A DNA stretch of 64,000 nt from Sorangium sp025924095 (GTDB taxonomy: Bacteria > Myxococcota_A > Polyangia > Polyangiales > Polyangiaceae). Shown piece by piece: positions 8,913 to 17,643 of the stretch; positions within the stretch are counted from its first letter, which is position 1, and the number at the start of each line of letters is the position of its first letter. Location: NCBI RefSeq assembly GCF_051521505.1, contig NZ_CP150356.1, positions 8,742,001 through 8,806,000 of the forward strand, written 5' to 3'. Both the position numbers and the translations under genes were made by a program. Below the pieces are notes generated by a model. That model saw only the letters and a program-made list of their open reading frames with translations, was not told where the DNA came from and ran no database searches.

Positions 8913-9821
8913 CTACCGCTCTCCACGACAGATGGCCTGAACGATCTCGCGCGTGTGCCCGCGCAGCCACGCGTGTGCCTTGTCGCTCTCGTAGCGCTGG
9001 TGCCACAGCTGGACGATCCGGAGCTCCGGCACATCGAGCGGCAGCGGGAGGGCGCTGAGGCCCACCGTCCGCAGAGTCGGGCCGCAGACGCGCGCCGGCA
9101 GCACGACGACGAGATCGCTCTCCTGAACGAAATGGATGGCGGCCGCGCTCGTGGGCGCTGCCGCGACGACGCGCCGCCGCAGCCCCAGGGCCTCGAGCGC
9201 GTCGTCGATGGGATCGCGCAGGCGACCGCGGCGTGACACGATGACGTGGAGCGCCTGGGCATAGCGCCTGGCGGTGAGCCGGCCGCGCGCGAGCGGGTGG
9301 TCCCGGCGAACGGCGACGACGAGGCAGTCCTGGCCGACAAGCTCCCCGCGGATCTCGGGGAGGGCGGGCTCCGCCGCGCCGATCTCGAGATCGACGCGCC
9401 CGTGACGCAGGTCATCGGTATCTCCCGTGGGCTCGCCCAGGAGCCGGAGCTGCACATGAGGGGCCTGCTCCTGCACCGCGAGCAGCAGCCGCGTACCGAG
9501 GGCCGACATGAGCGCGTCGTGGCAGCGGACGGTGAAGGTGCGGTCGAGCTTCTGGAGGTCGAGCTCCCGCTCGGGCGCGAACACCGCATGCGCCCGCTGG
9601 ACGATCGCCTGAACCTCCTGCCGCAAGGCCAGCGCGCGCGGCGTCAGCGCCATCGTTCGCCCGGTGCGCACAAGGATCGGGTCCCCCGTGGCGTCCCTGA
9701 TGCGCCCCAGCGTCCGGCTCATCGCGGGCTGAGAGAGGTGCAGCCGGGCCGCGGCAGCGCTGACGCTCCTCTCCTCGAGCAGCGCGTCCAGGGCCGTCAA
9801 CAGGTTCAGATCCACATGCAT
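8913..9821 (-). CDS. LysR-family transcriptional regulator
   Basis: This 302-residue regulator starts at ATG 9821 (MHVDLNLLTALDALLEE). Its N-terminal winged helix shows the standard recognition region SVSAAAARLHLSQPAMSRTL, then LVRTGRTMALTPRA; the rest is a type-2 periplasmic-binding-like effector domain. It is divergent from an IMPase-like gene and an F420-reductase-like gene, with a perfect inverted repeat in the 113-base gap. By LysR convention it probably autoregulates and controls those two genes in response to a small co-inducer. The inducer is unknown. A start 6 codons upstream is possible, but MHVDLN is typical for the family. Confidence 0.92.
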   Translation of the reverse strand: MHVDLNLLTALDALLEERSVSAAAARLHLSQPAMSRTLGRIRDATGDPILVRTGRTMALTPRALALRQEVQAIVQRAHAVFAPERELDLQKLDRTFTVRCHDALMSALGTRLLLAVQEQAPHVQLRLLGEPTGDTDDLRHGRVDLEIGAAEPALPEIRGELVGQDCLVVAVRRDHPLARGRLTARRYAQALHVIVSRRGRLRDPIDDALEALGLRRRVVAAAPTSAAAIHFVQESDLVVVLPARVCGPTLRTVGLSALPLPLDVPELRIVQLWHQRYESDKAHAWLRGHTREIVQAICRGER

Positions 9822-9852
9822 GGCGGTAATCCTTCGCATACCAACTATGCAT

Positions 9853-9872
9853 TGGACGACATACGTCGTCCA
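9853..9872. promoter_or_regulatory. Perfect inverted repeat in LysR divergent promoter
   Basis: TGGACGACATACGTCGTCCA is two exact 8-base arms around a 4-base spacer. It sits 32 bases before the LysR start and 63 bases before the divergent IMPase-like gene. LysR regulators usually bind an interrupted dyad between themselves and their target, so this is the best operator candidate in the gap. That is inference from position and symmetry only. Confidence 0.6.
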
Positions 9873-9934
9873 GCGTTTACTTCTGCGAGCGAGGGCTCGC
9901 GAGGACGCGCGAGCCGCTCGACTCAGGAGGATTC

Positions 9935-10789
9935 ATGTCGACACATTCCGAGCCGATGACCGACCGCGCGACGCGGCGGGACCGAAGCGCGGGCCACGAG
10001 GAGGACGAGTCCCTGCTGCCCGCGGTCGTCGCGGCGCTGTCCGCGGCAGGCGAGCGGCTCGTCGGCCGCTTCTCGACAGAGCCTCGCCTCGAGAGCCGCG
10101 AGGACGTCCTCGCCGCGGTCCGCGAGCGCGATGCGGTCTCGCTCGACGCGATCCGCGAGCCGCTCTCGCGCGCTCGCCCGGGTGCCGGGTGGGTGGAGGA
10201 CGAGTTCGCGTGCGGGCCGCTCCCGGAAGGGGAGTGGTGGGTCACCGACACCGTCGAGGGGAACATCAACCACGTTCACGGGATGGCGGACTGGTGCGTC
10301 ACGGCGACCCTCGTCCGCGACAACGAGCCGGTGCTGGCGGTCGTGCACCTGCCCCTGAGCGGCGAGACGTACACCGCCCGGAAGGGCGCAGGCGCAACCC
10401 TGGGGAACAGGAGACTTCGCGTGTCGGCGAAGGCGGCGCTCGACGCGGCCTACGTCGGGACCGGCCAGGCGAAGCCCGGCGAGGACGAGCAGACGTACCG
10501 GCGGATCGGCCAGTCCGTCACCGCGATGCTCGGGAGCGCGCTCGTGCTGCGCGTGTCGGTCCCGGCCACCCTCCTGCTCGTCCAGGTCGCGGCAGGCCGG
10601 ATGGACGTCTTCTGGCAGTACAGCCAGCTCCGCTCCGGGCTCGTCGCGGGCGCGCTGCTCGTCGCCGAGGCCGGGGGCGCGGTCACCGACACACGCGGTA
10701 ACCGCTGGAGCCTGGCCAGCGACGACTTCCTGGCTGCAGCGCCGCGGCTTCACGCCGGCGCGGTCGCCGTCCTGTCAACCGTTCGCTGA
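9935..10789 (+). CDS. Inositol-monophosphatase-superfamily protein with altered metal motif
   Basis: ATG 9935 follows AGGAGG with a 4-base gap. The 284-residue product has the IMPase fold signature WWVTDTVEGNINHVHG around residue 100, where ordinary IMPases have W-x-DPIDGTTNF: the DPxDG metal motif has become DTVEG. GAGATLGNRRLRVS and a late LRSGLVAGALLVAEAGG segment match the superfamily. The Glu and Asn substitutions suggest a specialised phosphatase or a non-standard substrate. It is followed 16 bases later by an F420/NADP-reductase-like gene and faces a LysR gene, so the three probably form one regulated unit. Confidence 0.82.
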   Translation: MSTHSEPMTDRATRRDRSAGHEEDESLLPAVVAALSAAGERLVGRFSTEPRLESREDVLAAVRERDAVSLDAIREPLSRARPGAGWVEDEFACGPLPEGEWWVTDTVEGNINHVHGMADWCVTATLVRDNEPVLAVVHLPLSGETYTARKGAGATLGNRRLRVSAKAALDAAYVGTGQAKPGEDEQTYRRIGQSVTAMLGSALVLRVSVPATLLLVQVAAGRMDVFWQYSQLRSGLVAGALLVAEAGGAVTDTRGNRWSLASDDFLAAAPRLHAGAVAVLSTVR

Positions 10790-10805
10790 GAGAGGGGGTC
10801 TGAAC

Positions 10806-11456
10806 ATGGAGCGCGTCTTGAAAAATATCGGAATCCTCGGCTCGGGCCGGGTCGCCACGGTCCTGGCCAACAAGCTTGCAAGCGCCGGGCACGCCATCAC
10901 CATCGGCACCAGGGACCCCGCGCGAGCAGCAGAGAAATGGCCGGGAGCGCGCGTCGAGCTCAGGGATCCGGCGGAGACCGCGCGCCGGGCCGCGGTCGTC
11001 GTCAACGCGACGCCCGGAGAGACGAGCGTCGAGCGGCTCGGCGCCCTCCGTGATGAGCTGAAGGGGAAGATCTTGATCGACATCTCCAATGCGACGGTGC
11101 GTGGCCAGGACGGCCTGCCCGGCAGCCTGCTCTACCCGAACGGCAGCGTCGCCGAGCGCCTGCAGGGAGCGCTGCCGGAGACGGCCGTGGTCAAGACGCT
11201 GAACACCATGCTGTTCACCGTCATGGCGGATCCCACGAGCCTCCGCGTCCGCCCGACCGCATTCCTGTCCGGCAACGACGAGGGCGCGAAGGCGGTCGTC
11301 GGAAGCCTGCTCGGCGACCTGGGGTGGCCGGCTGACTGGATCGAAGATCTCGGAGACATCGCGACCGCGCGCGGGCCCGAGGCGGTCGTCTTGCTCGTCG
11401 CCTCCGTGCTGAGAAAGCGAGGGCTCGCCCCGTTCGCCCTCGCGCTTGCCCGGTGA
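10806..11456 (+). CDS. F420/NADP oxidoreductase-like Rossmann protein
   Basis: This 216-residue protein opens with a Rossmann nucleotide loop, NIGILGSGRVATVLANKLASAGH, and continues with TIGTRDP, a pattern expected for NADP binding. VVNATPGE, ILIDISNATV and a conserved AVVKTLNTML segment match the family often labelled NADPH-dependent F420 reductase or coenzyme F420-dependent NADP oxidoreductase. Many members in organisms without F420 act on other partners. It lies 16 bases after the IMPase-like gene with a purine-rich ribosome-binding site, which implies cotranscription. The substrate is not predictable. Confidence 0.85.
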   Translation: MERVLKNIGILGSGRVATVLANKLASAGHAITIGTRDPARAAEKWPGARVELRDPAETARRAAVVVNATPGETSVERLGALRDELKGKILIDISNATVRGQDGLPGSLLYPNGSVAERLQGALPETAVVKTLNTMLFTVMADPTSLRVRPTAFLSGNDEGAKAVVGSLLGDLGWPADWIEDLGDIATARGPEAVVLLVASVLRKRGLAPFALALAR

Positions 11457-11558
11457 ACGTCACGAGGAGCGGCGGCGATCGGCGCACCTGAGCGCATACC
11501 GCCTGCGCGGCAGGGCCGAGCGCGAGAATTCGTCAGCCAGCGCTAAAGGACCCGGGGG

Positions 11559-11854
11559 ATGACGCGGAATAGGGTCATCGAGGTGGCGGGCCTCCGCGGT
11601 GGGCTCCAGAAGAGCGCTCAGGGGAGCGCTGGCATCGAGGCGGCTCTCCCCGAGAGAGTCACCGCCGGCGCGACCGCATTCTACAGCGCGTATTTCGACA
11701 TGACGGACGCGCTGGGCGCCGTGGCGCACGAGTGGGACGATGACTACGATGATCTCGCGAACGTGCCCCGGAGCCTCGGATCGAGCTACGGGGTCGAGCT
11801 CTACGCGCGGCGACGCCTCACCCGGCAGCTCGGCGGATTCGCCTCGTACACGCC
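11559..11854 (+). pseudogene. TonB-dependent receptor fragment
   Basis: The frame from 11559 contains IEAALPERVTAGATAFYSA, then LANVPRSLGSSYGVELYARR and LGGFASYT. This is typical C-terminal beta-strand text of myxobacterial TonB-dependent outer-membrane receptors. There is no plug domain or signal upstream, and the similarity stops abruptly near 11854, where another frame takes over. It is a barrel remnant of about 100 codons lacking both ends, not a gene able to give a receptor. Confidence 0.6.
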
Positions 11855-12235
11855 CAGGATTTCTGCCATCCAGGGTTCGATGAGGGCGCTGGCGAGGGCT
11901 CGGGCGCCACGTTTCGTGTGGGCTCCGGCGCGACCGAGCGGGTCGACCTCGCGATCCGCGGCGACCATCTCTTCTTCGACCGGCTGGACGAGGCGGCGGC
12001 CGAGGTTCGATTCGACCCCATCGCCGGGGCGGACACCGATCCGGCCTATGGAAACGCCGACGGCGAGGTGACCCAGGGAGAGCTGCTGCGCGTGCCGCTC
12101 TCGGCCATCGAGCGGGCTGACGGCGCTTACTTCGCCGAAGGGCCGATCGACCTCGCCACGTGGATAACCATGCGCATGGCCCGCGTGGCTCACCTCGGCG
12201 GTACGGAGGTTTGCTCGTCCTCCGATCTGGAGTAG
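11855..12235 (+). pseudogene. C-terminal fragment of a secreted protein (possibly MbnP-like)
   Basis: One base out of frame with the receptor fragment, an open stretch reads FDEGAGEGSGATFRVGSG, then IRGDHLFFDRLDEAA, AGADTDPAYGNADGEVTQGE and a Cys-containing end, HLGGTEVCSSSDLE. It resembles the C-terminal half of myxobacterial secreted proteins with an acidic, Ca-site-like ADxDGDG segment; an MbnP-type assignment is only a guess. No start codon or signal peptide precedes it. It probably belonged with the receptor fragment in a small uptake locus that has decayed. Confidence 0.42.
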
Positions 12236-12325
12236 GTCGGATGAGGTACCGGTCCGGTGGGCTGAACGCGCCCGTCGATCCGTGCACGGTACCGGCGCGA
12301 CCAGGCGGCCAGCGCGCGGCGGCGA

Positions 12326-13153
12326 CTACCCCGCCAGCGCCTCCGTGAGCTTCCAGAGCCGCTCCTGCGCGGCCTCGTCGAGCGCCGCCGCCGCCGCCGG
12401 CTTGATGCGGCTCTTCTCGAAGTACTCCCCCGTCACCCCGGCGCGATCCGGCGCGGTGGCGACGTGCAGCGAGCACGCGGCGCCCTGCTCGGGCGTGAGC
12501 ATGAACAGGCTGAGGAGCTTCAGGACGAGCTTCGGGTAATCGCGCGAGAGCTCCGTCGCGACCACGCCCGGATGGACCGCGTTGACCGTGACGCCGGTGC
12601 CCTCGAGCCGCCGCGAGAGCGCCTTGGTGAAGAGCACGTTCGCGAGCTTCGACTGGCAGTAGGCCGCAAACGAGCTGTACTTCCGCCGCTCGAACTGCAG
12701 ATCGTCCCAGCCCATCTGCCCGCGGTAGTGCACAGCCGACGACAGGACCACGATCCGCGACGGCGCGCTCCGCTTCAGCAGCGGCAGGAGCTCCTGCGTG
12801 AGCAGCCACGTGCCCACGTGGTTCACCCCGAACGTCGCCTCGATCCCGTCCTGCGTCGTGCTGCGCGAGCGCTGCCACACCCCCGCGTTGTTCACCAGAA
12901 CATCGAGTCGATCGTGCTTCGCGCGGAGCTTCTCTCCGAAGGCCCGGATACTCGCCTTGCTCCCGAGATCCAGCGCGATCACCTCCACGTCCCCGCGGCC
13001 GGTGGTGCGCGCGATATCGTCGCGCGCGGCCTCGGCCCTGCCCACGTCGCGGCACGCCAGCACCACCGTCGCGCCACGCTGCGCCAGCCCACGCGCCGTC
13101 TCCTTGCCGATGCCCGTGTTGCCGCCGGTGACGACGCAGACCTTCCCGTTCAT
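12326..13153 (-). CDS. Short-chain dehydrogenase/reductase, retinol-dehydrogenase-like
   Basis: The ATG at 13153 gives 275 residues starting MNGKVCVVTGGNTGIGKETA, the TGxxxGIG cofactor loop at the very N-terminus; an upstream in-frame start adds only non-homologous residues. NNAGVW, the catalytic Ser in VVLSSAVH and YCQSKLAN (Tyr-x3-Lys) complete the SDR catalytic set. The layout and the HPGVVATEL segment are those of classical SDRs annotated as retinol dehydrogenase or protochlorophyllide-reductase-like. ACRD after the second strand suggests NADP(H). It is a single-gene unit convergent with the decayed region, and the substrate is unknown. Confidence 0.9.
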   Translation of the reverse strand: MNGKVCVVTGGNTGIGKETARGLAQRGATVVLACRDVGRAEAARDDIARTTGRGDVEVIALDLGSKASIRAFGEKLRAKHDRLDVLVNNAGVWQRSRSTTQDGIEATFGVNHVGTWLLTQELLPLLKRSAPSRIVVLSSAVHYRGQMGWDDLQFERRKYSSFAAYCQSKLANVLFTKALSRRLEGTGVTVNAVHPGVVATELSRDYPKLVLKLLSLFMLTPEQGAACSLHVATAPDRAGVTGEYFEKSRIKPAAAAALDEAAQERLWKLTEALAG

Positions 13154-13271
13154 CCCGTTCTCTCTCTCAGGTTCTGGCGGCCAGCGCAAGGCCGACCGCC
13201 CGATTGACCCTCACGCCGCCGGGCGGGTAAACCCCGGAGCGCCTGCCAGAACACCCATCAGGGCGAGCGCG

Positions 13272-16200
13272 TCAGGCGCGGCTCTCGCCGGCCATCGGCT
13301 CGCCGTCGGCGAGCAGCCGCTTGAGCGTGGCGAGATCGACGGGCTTCACGAGATGCTCGTCGAACCCGGCGCCGCGCGCCCTCTCGCGGTCGCCCTGCTG
13401 CCCGTAGCCGGTGAGCGCGATCAGATAGACGTCCTTGTGCTGGGGCTTCTCGCGCACGCGGCGCGCGAACTCGAGGCCGTCGATCCCGGGCAGCCCGATG
13501 TCCACGATGGCGATGTGCGGGAGCACCTCGTCCATGAGCTCGATCCCCGAGATCCCGTGGTCCGTCGAATGGCACTCGAACCCGGCGCGCGCCAGGAGCG
13601 CGCAGAGCGCCTCGCGGCTGTCGGCGTTGTCCTCCACGACGACGAGCCGCGATCCTTTGGGGAACTTCTTGAGGTGCGAGCCGCGCGTCGCCTCCTTCTC
13701 GGACGTCCGCTCGGTGATCGGCAGCTGCACCTCGAACTCGCTGCCTTTGCCCTCCCCGTCGCTCCGCGCGCTCACGGTGCCGCCGTGCTTCTCGACGAGG
13801 CCCCGGACGAGCGTGAGCCCCACGCCGAGCCCTCCTGCCGACCGGTCCAGGGTGCGGCTCGATTGCACGAAGAGCTCGAACACGGTGTCGAGCATCTCCT
13901 TCGGGATCCCGACGCCATCGTCCTTCACACGGACCACGGCGTGTCCGTCCACGCGCCTGGCCTCCAGGGTGACATGACCGCCCCGCGAGGTGTACTTCGC
14001 AGCGTTGTTCAGCAGGTTCACGTGAACCTGCTGGAGCCGCGCGGGGTCGCCCTCGACCCAGATCGGCTCGGGATCGACCACCGCCGAGAAATCGACGCCG
14101 CGCGTGTCCATGAGGTTCTTCACCGCGTCGGCGGCGTCCTTCACCACGGAGCCGAGGTCGAGCACGCGCTTTCGCAGCTCGATCTTGTTCTGCGTGACGC
14201 GGCTCGCCTCCAGCAGATCGTCGAGCAGGCGCGCCATCTGCGCGGACTGACGCTCGAGGATCTGGAAGACCTTCTCGTCGGGCCCGGACGCGCCGTTCGA
14301 CGCGGCGCAGTCTTCCTTGAGCAGCGCCGTGGCGTGGACGATCGCGCCGAGGGGGTTGCGGAGCTCGTGCGACAGCATGGCGAGGAACTCGTCGCGCCTC
14401 CGGACGGCGTCCTTGATCTGCTCCTCCGACCGCTTCTGCGCGGTGACGCTCCTGAAGATCCCGATGATACCCACGATGCGGTGCGCGGCATCGATGAGCG
14501 GGAGCCGCGTGACGAGGTCCCACTCCACGCCGCCATCCTGCCGCACGCGCTTCTCCAGCTTGTAATGCTGCGCCTCGCCGGTCCGCAGCACCACCTCGTC
14601 CTGCTGGTGAACGGCGAGCGCCGCCAGGTGCCCCGGCAGCTCGAAGCCGGTCTTGCCCGCGGCCTCGCGCGGATCCGAGAGGCCGAGGCGCTCGGCCATG
14701 GCGTGGTTCGTGCGAATGAACCGGCCGCGCGCGTCCTTGAAGTAGATCGCGTCGGGCACGCTGCCGAGCAGGCTGTTCAGGAGATAGCGCTCGTGGAAGA
14801 GCGCGTCCTCCGCCGCCTTCAGGCCGCTCACGTCGATGAGCGTGAGCACGACCCCCGCGACGGTGCCCTTGGCGCGGTAGGGGAGGATGCGGAGAAAGAA
14901 CGAGCGATTGTGCCGATCGCGCAGCTCGCGCTCCACGCGCTCCCCCGTCGCGAGCACGCGCCTGAGATCCTCGGTGAGCTCCGGGTGGTCGACCGCATAC
15001 GTGAACGTCTCGATCGGCCTGCCGACGTCCTGCAAGAGCAGGTTGAAGCTCTCCGCGATCTGCGGCGTGAATTTCCGGATCTTGAGCTCCTTGTCGAGGA
15101 AGATGGTGCCGATGTCCGTGCTCGACAGGAGGTTCTCCATGTCGTTTCCGAGCTCGGTGAGATCGGCGATCTTCCGCTGGTACTCCGCGTTCACCGAGTA
15201 GAGCTCCTCGTTGACGCTCTGGAGCTCCTCGTTCGTGCTCTGCAGCTCCTCGTTGGAGGCGAGGAGCTCCTCGTTCGCCGCCTGCAGCTCCTCGTTGCTC
15301 GCCTCGAGCTGCTCGGTCGTCGCCTGCAAGGTCTGCTTCGTGTAGCCGAGCTCCGCCTCGAGCGCGCCGAGCTGCTCGCGCGAGACGTCGTCCAGGTCGA
15401 TCTCCTTCTCCGGGATCGCCGCCCGCCGCGGCGCCCCCTCGAGCGCGTCGAAGGTGATCAGGACGTGGGGCAAGGTGCCTCGCCGGCTCTCGACCCGGCG
15501 CATCGTGATCTTGTAGACGCCGCCCTCCGCTTGCACCCCCTTGAACACGATCGCCGTGCGCTCCTTGATGACGCGCTGCAGGCCCCCCGTCAGCACCATC
15601 TTGAGGTCGCAATCCAGCATCTCGAAGGCGTCGAGCCCCTGTCTGCCATCCTTGACCTTCAGGAACCGGCTCGCGCCGCCGAACGCCTGGACGAGCTCGC
15701 CGGCGTCGTTGACGAGGAGGCTCGGGGGCATGAACTCGTCGAGCAGCGCGTCGTAGGTCCCGAGCAAGTGCGACACCGGGTGGCGCGCGACGGGCGCGTT
15801 GATCCCCGAGCGCGGGGCGCTCTGGCCCTTCGTCGACGCCGGCTGGAAGCGGGGCTCGACCTGCATCCGCCGGTCGCTGTACTTCCGGTAGATCCGCCAT
15901 TGCTTGTCGACGATCTCGAAGTCGTGCGCGAGGTGCCCCGGGGTCTCGCTGGGCCCGAGCAGGACCACGCCCCCGCGGTTCAGCGCGAAGTGAAAGAGGC
16001 TCAGGACCTTCTGCTGCGCCGCCGGCTGAAGGTAGATGAGCATGTTACGGCAGCTGATGAAGTCGACGCGCGTGAACGGCGCGTCCTTGATCACGTTGTG
16101 GTGCGCGAAGACGACCGCCTGGCGCAGATCGGGGACAATCTGGTAGCTGCGCCCGCGCCGGATGAAGTGCCGGTCGAGGCGCTCGCGCGAGACGTTCACC

Positions 16201-17327
16201 ACCGCCTCTTCCTCGTAGATCCCGCGCGTCGCGATCTCGAGCGATCCGTGGTGCACGTCGGTCGCGAAGATCTTGAACGGACGGTGGCCGCTCCGGGACG
16301 TGAGCTCGTGGAGGAGGATGGCGAGCGAATACACCTCTTCGCCCGTCGCGCAGCCGGCGACCCACACGCGGAACGGCGCGTCGCGCGGCCCCGCGCGCAG
16401 GAGCTCGGGGAGCACCTCCTGCTCGAGGCGGTCGAACGCCTCCTCGTTCCGGAAGAAGCGCGTCACGCCGATGAGGAGGTCACGGTAGAGCACGTCGAGC
16501 TCGCTCGACTCGCTCTTCAGGCGCTTGACGTACTGCTCGATATCGTCCGTATGCGCGAGCTGGATTCGTCGCTCGATGCGCCGGGTGACCGTGCTCGGTT
16601 TGTAGTGCGTGAAGTCGATGCCGAACTGCTCCTCGAGCATCGTGTAGACCGCGCTCATCCCCTGATCGGCGCCGGCCGCGTCCCGCTCCGGCCGGCGCCC
16701 CTCGGACCTCACGTGCTCGAGGAGGACGCGCGGCATGTCCTGGGGAGGCAGGACGCAGTCGGCCACGCCGGCGTCACGCGCGGTCTTCGGCATCCCATCG
16801 AACTGCGCGCTGTCGACGTCCTGCACGACGACCAGCCCGCCCGCCTCGTGGACCGCGCGGATCCCCCGTGAGCCATCGCTCCCACCCCCGGAGAGGATCA
16901 CGGCGATCGCCCGCGGGCCGCAGTCCTGCGCGAGGGATCGAAAGAACACGTCGATCGGCAGCGCGAGCTCCTGGTCGCGATCCCGCTCGCTGAGGAGGAG
17001 GCGGTCGCCGGCGATGATCATCTCCTTCTTCGGCGGGATCAGATAGATGTGGTCGGGCTCGACGAGCATGCCGTTCTCGACGAGGTGAATGGGCAGCTCG
17101 GTGCGGCGCCCGAGGATCTCGTCCATCAGGCTCTTGAAGTCCGGCGACAGGTGCTGGACCACGACGAAGGCCATCCCGCTCTCCTTCGGGATGTTGTCGA
17201 AGAAGTGCTCGAGCGCCTCGAGCCCCCCCGCCGAGGCGCCGATCCCCACCACGTAAGGCGCCACGGCGGGCCGGGCTGCGCGGGGTCTTGTCGTCATGGG
17301 GTCGCGCACATCGCGTTCGGTCGACAT
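13272..17327 (-). CDS. CheB-CheR-PAS-histidine kinase-receiver hybrid signalling protein
   Basis: This 1,351-residue cytoplasmic protein starts at ATG 17327, with TTGAGG 6 bases upstream. Domains in order: CheB methylesterase (about 25-205; GASAGG with catalytic Ser, VVQHLSPD with His, SGGGSDGS with Asp), CheR methyltransferase (about 225-485), a linker, and a long coiled coil (about 640-715) of repeated SNEELQS/ANEELLA heptads. Then two PAS domains (to about 965), HisKA with SHELRNPLG (about 985-1050), HATPase (NNAAKYTS, DDGVGIPKE) and a C-terminal receiver (VDIGLPGIDG, phosphoacceptor Asp). This chimera is known in myxobacteria and proteobacteria. No chemoreceptor, CheA or CheW gene is nearby, so it may act outside classical chemotaxis. 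Confidence 0.93.
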   Translation of the reverse strand: MSTERDVRDPMTTRPRAARPAVAPYVVGIGASAGGLEALEHFFDNIPKESGMAFVVVQHLSPDFKSLMDEILGRRTELPIHLVENGMLVEPDHIYLIPPKKEMIIAGDRLLLSERDRDQELALPIDVFFRSLAQDCGPRAIAVILSGGGSDGSRGIRAVHEAGGLVVVQDVDSAQFDGMPKTARDAGVADCVLPPQDMPRVLLEHVRSEGRRPERDAAGADQGMSAVYTMLEEQFGIDFTHYKPSTVTRRIERRIQLAHTDDIEQYVKRLKSESSELDVLYRDLLIGVTRFFRNEEAFDRLEQEVLPELLRAGPRDAPFRVWVAGCATGEEVYSLAILLHELTSRSGHRPFKIFATDVHHGSLEIATRGIYEEEAVVNVSRERLDRHFIRRGRSYQIVPDLRQAVVFAHHNVIKDAPFTRVDFISCRNMLIYLQPAAQQKVLSLFHFALNRGGVVLLGPSETPGHLAHDFEIVDKQWRIYRKYSDRRMQVEPRFQPASTKGQSAPRSGINAPVARHPVSHLLGTYDALLDEFMPPSLLVNDAGELVQAFGGASRFLKVKDGRQGLDAFEMLDCDLKMVLTGGLQRVIKERTAIVFKGVQAEGGVYKITMRRVESRRGTLPHVLITFDALEGAPRRAAIPEKEIDLDDVSREQLGALEAELGYTKQTLQATTEQLEASNEELQAANEELLASNEELQSTNEELQSVNEELYSVNAEYQRKIADLTELGNDMENLLSSTDIGTIFLDKELKIRKFTPQIAESFNLLLQDVGRPIETFTYAVDHPELTEDLRRVLATGERVERELRDRHNRSFFLRILPYRAKGTVAGVVLTLIDVSGLKAAEDALFHERYLLNSLLGSVPDAIYFKDARGRFIRTNHAMAERLGLSDPREAAGKTGFELPGHLAALAVHQQDEVVLRTGEAQHYKLEKRVRQDGGVEWDLVTRLPLIDAAHRIVGIIGIFRSVTAQKRSEEQIKDAVRRRDEFLAMLSHELRNPLGAIVHATALLKEDCAASNGASGPDEKVFQILERQSAQMARLLDDLLEASRVTQNKIELRKRVLDLGSVVKDAADAVKNLMDTRGVDFSAVVDPEPIWVEGDPARLQQVHVNLLNNAAKYTSRGGHVTLEARRVDGHAVVRVKDDGVGIPKEMLDTVFELFVQSSRTLDRSAGGLGVGLTLVRGLVEKHGGTVSARSDGEGKGSEFEVQLPITERTSEKEATRGSHLKKFPKGSRLVVVEDNADSREALCALLARAGFECHSTDHGISGIELMDEVLPHIAIVDIGLPGIDGLEFARRVREKPQHKDVYLIALTGYGQQGDRERARGAGFDEHLVKPVDLATLKRLLADGEPMAGESRA

Positions 17328-17643
17328 AGCCGACCTCAACGGCAGCAAGCATGCCCAGGCTGTGTTCGCTCGCGAATGCGCTCACCGGGGCCAAATCCTC
17401 GGAATTTGGGCGGCCCGTGGGCGTCCGAGGTGTGACAAAATGTCACGCTGTGCGCCACCTGTGGTGGTCTTGCGGAGTCGATGTCCAACACGAGCGAGGA
17501 AGTGACGGCCGCGCGCCACGTCACGCCGCCGGGCGGGCACCTCGCAGCTCCGCCGGGCCTCCAGGAACAGCGCTCGTCGCGAGCGTTGACAGGGCGAGCG
17601 TTGACACGGCGAGCGCGCGCCGCGAGCATCGTGCGCTCCAGCC
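17328..17643. promoter_or_regulatory. Divergent promoter region with palindromes and TTGACA repeats
   Basis: The 316-base gap between the hybrid kinase and the Cys-rich lipoprotein operon holds three symmetric elements: a CCAAAT/ATTTGG hairpin at 17391-17409, a perfect GTGACAAAATGTCAC at 17432-17446, and CCACC/GGTGG at 17455-17467. At 17581-17615 a 15-base unit containing GAGCGTTGACA is repeated, placing two TTGACA boxes at 17586 and 17601. No good -10 box follows either at 17-base spacing. The GTGACA dyad looks like a dimeric repressor or activator site. No protein is encoded here. Confidence 0.45.

Noticed and set aside
12798..16871. Plus-strand open frame of about 1,357 codons opposite the CheB-CheR hybrid kinase
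   Set aside because: The translation is Arg/Leu/Val/Glu-rich low-information text with no domain. It is antisense to a gene with complete motifs, an expected by-product of very high GC codon use.
17586..17606. Two TTGACA boxes as a tandem sigma-70 promoter
   Set aside because: They are part of a 15-base tandem repeat, and neither is followed by a -10-like sequence at 16-18 bases. They are kept only as a repeat note.
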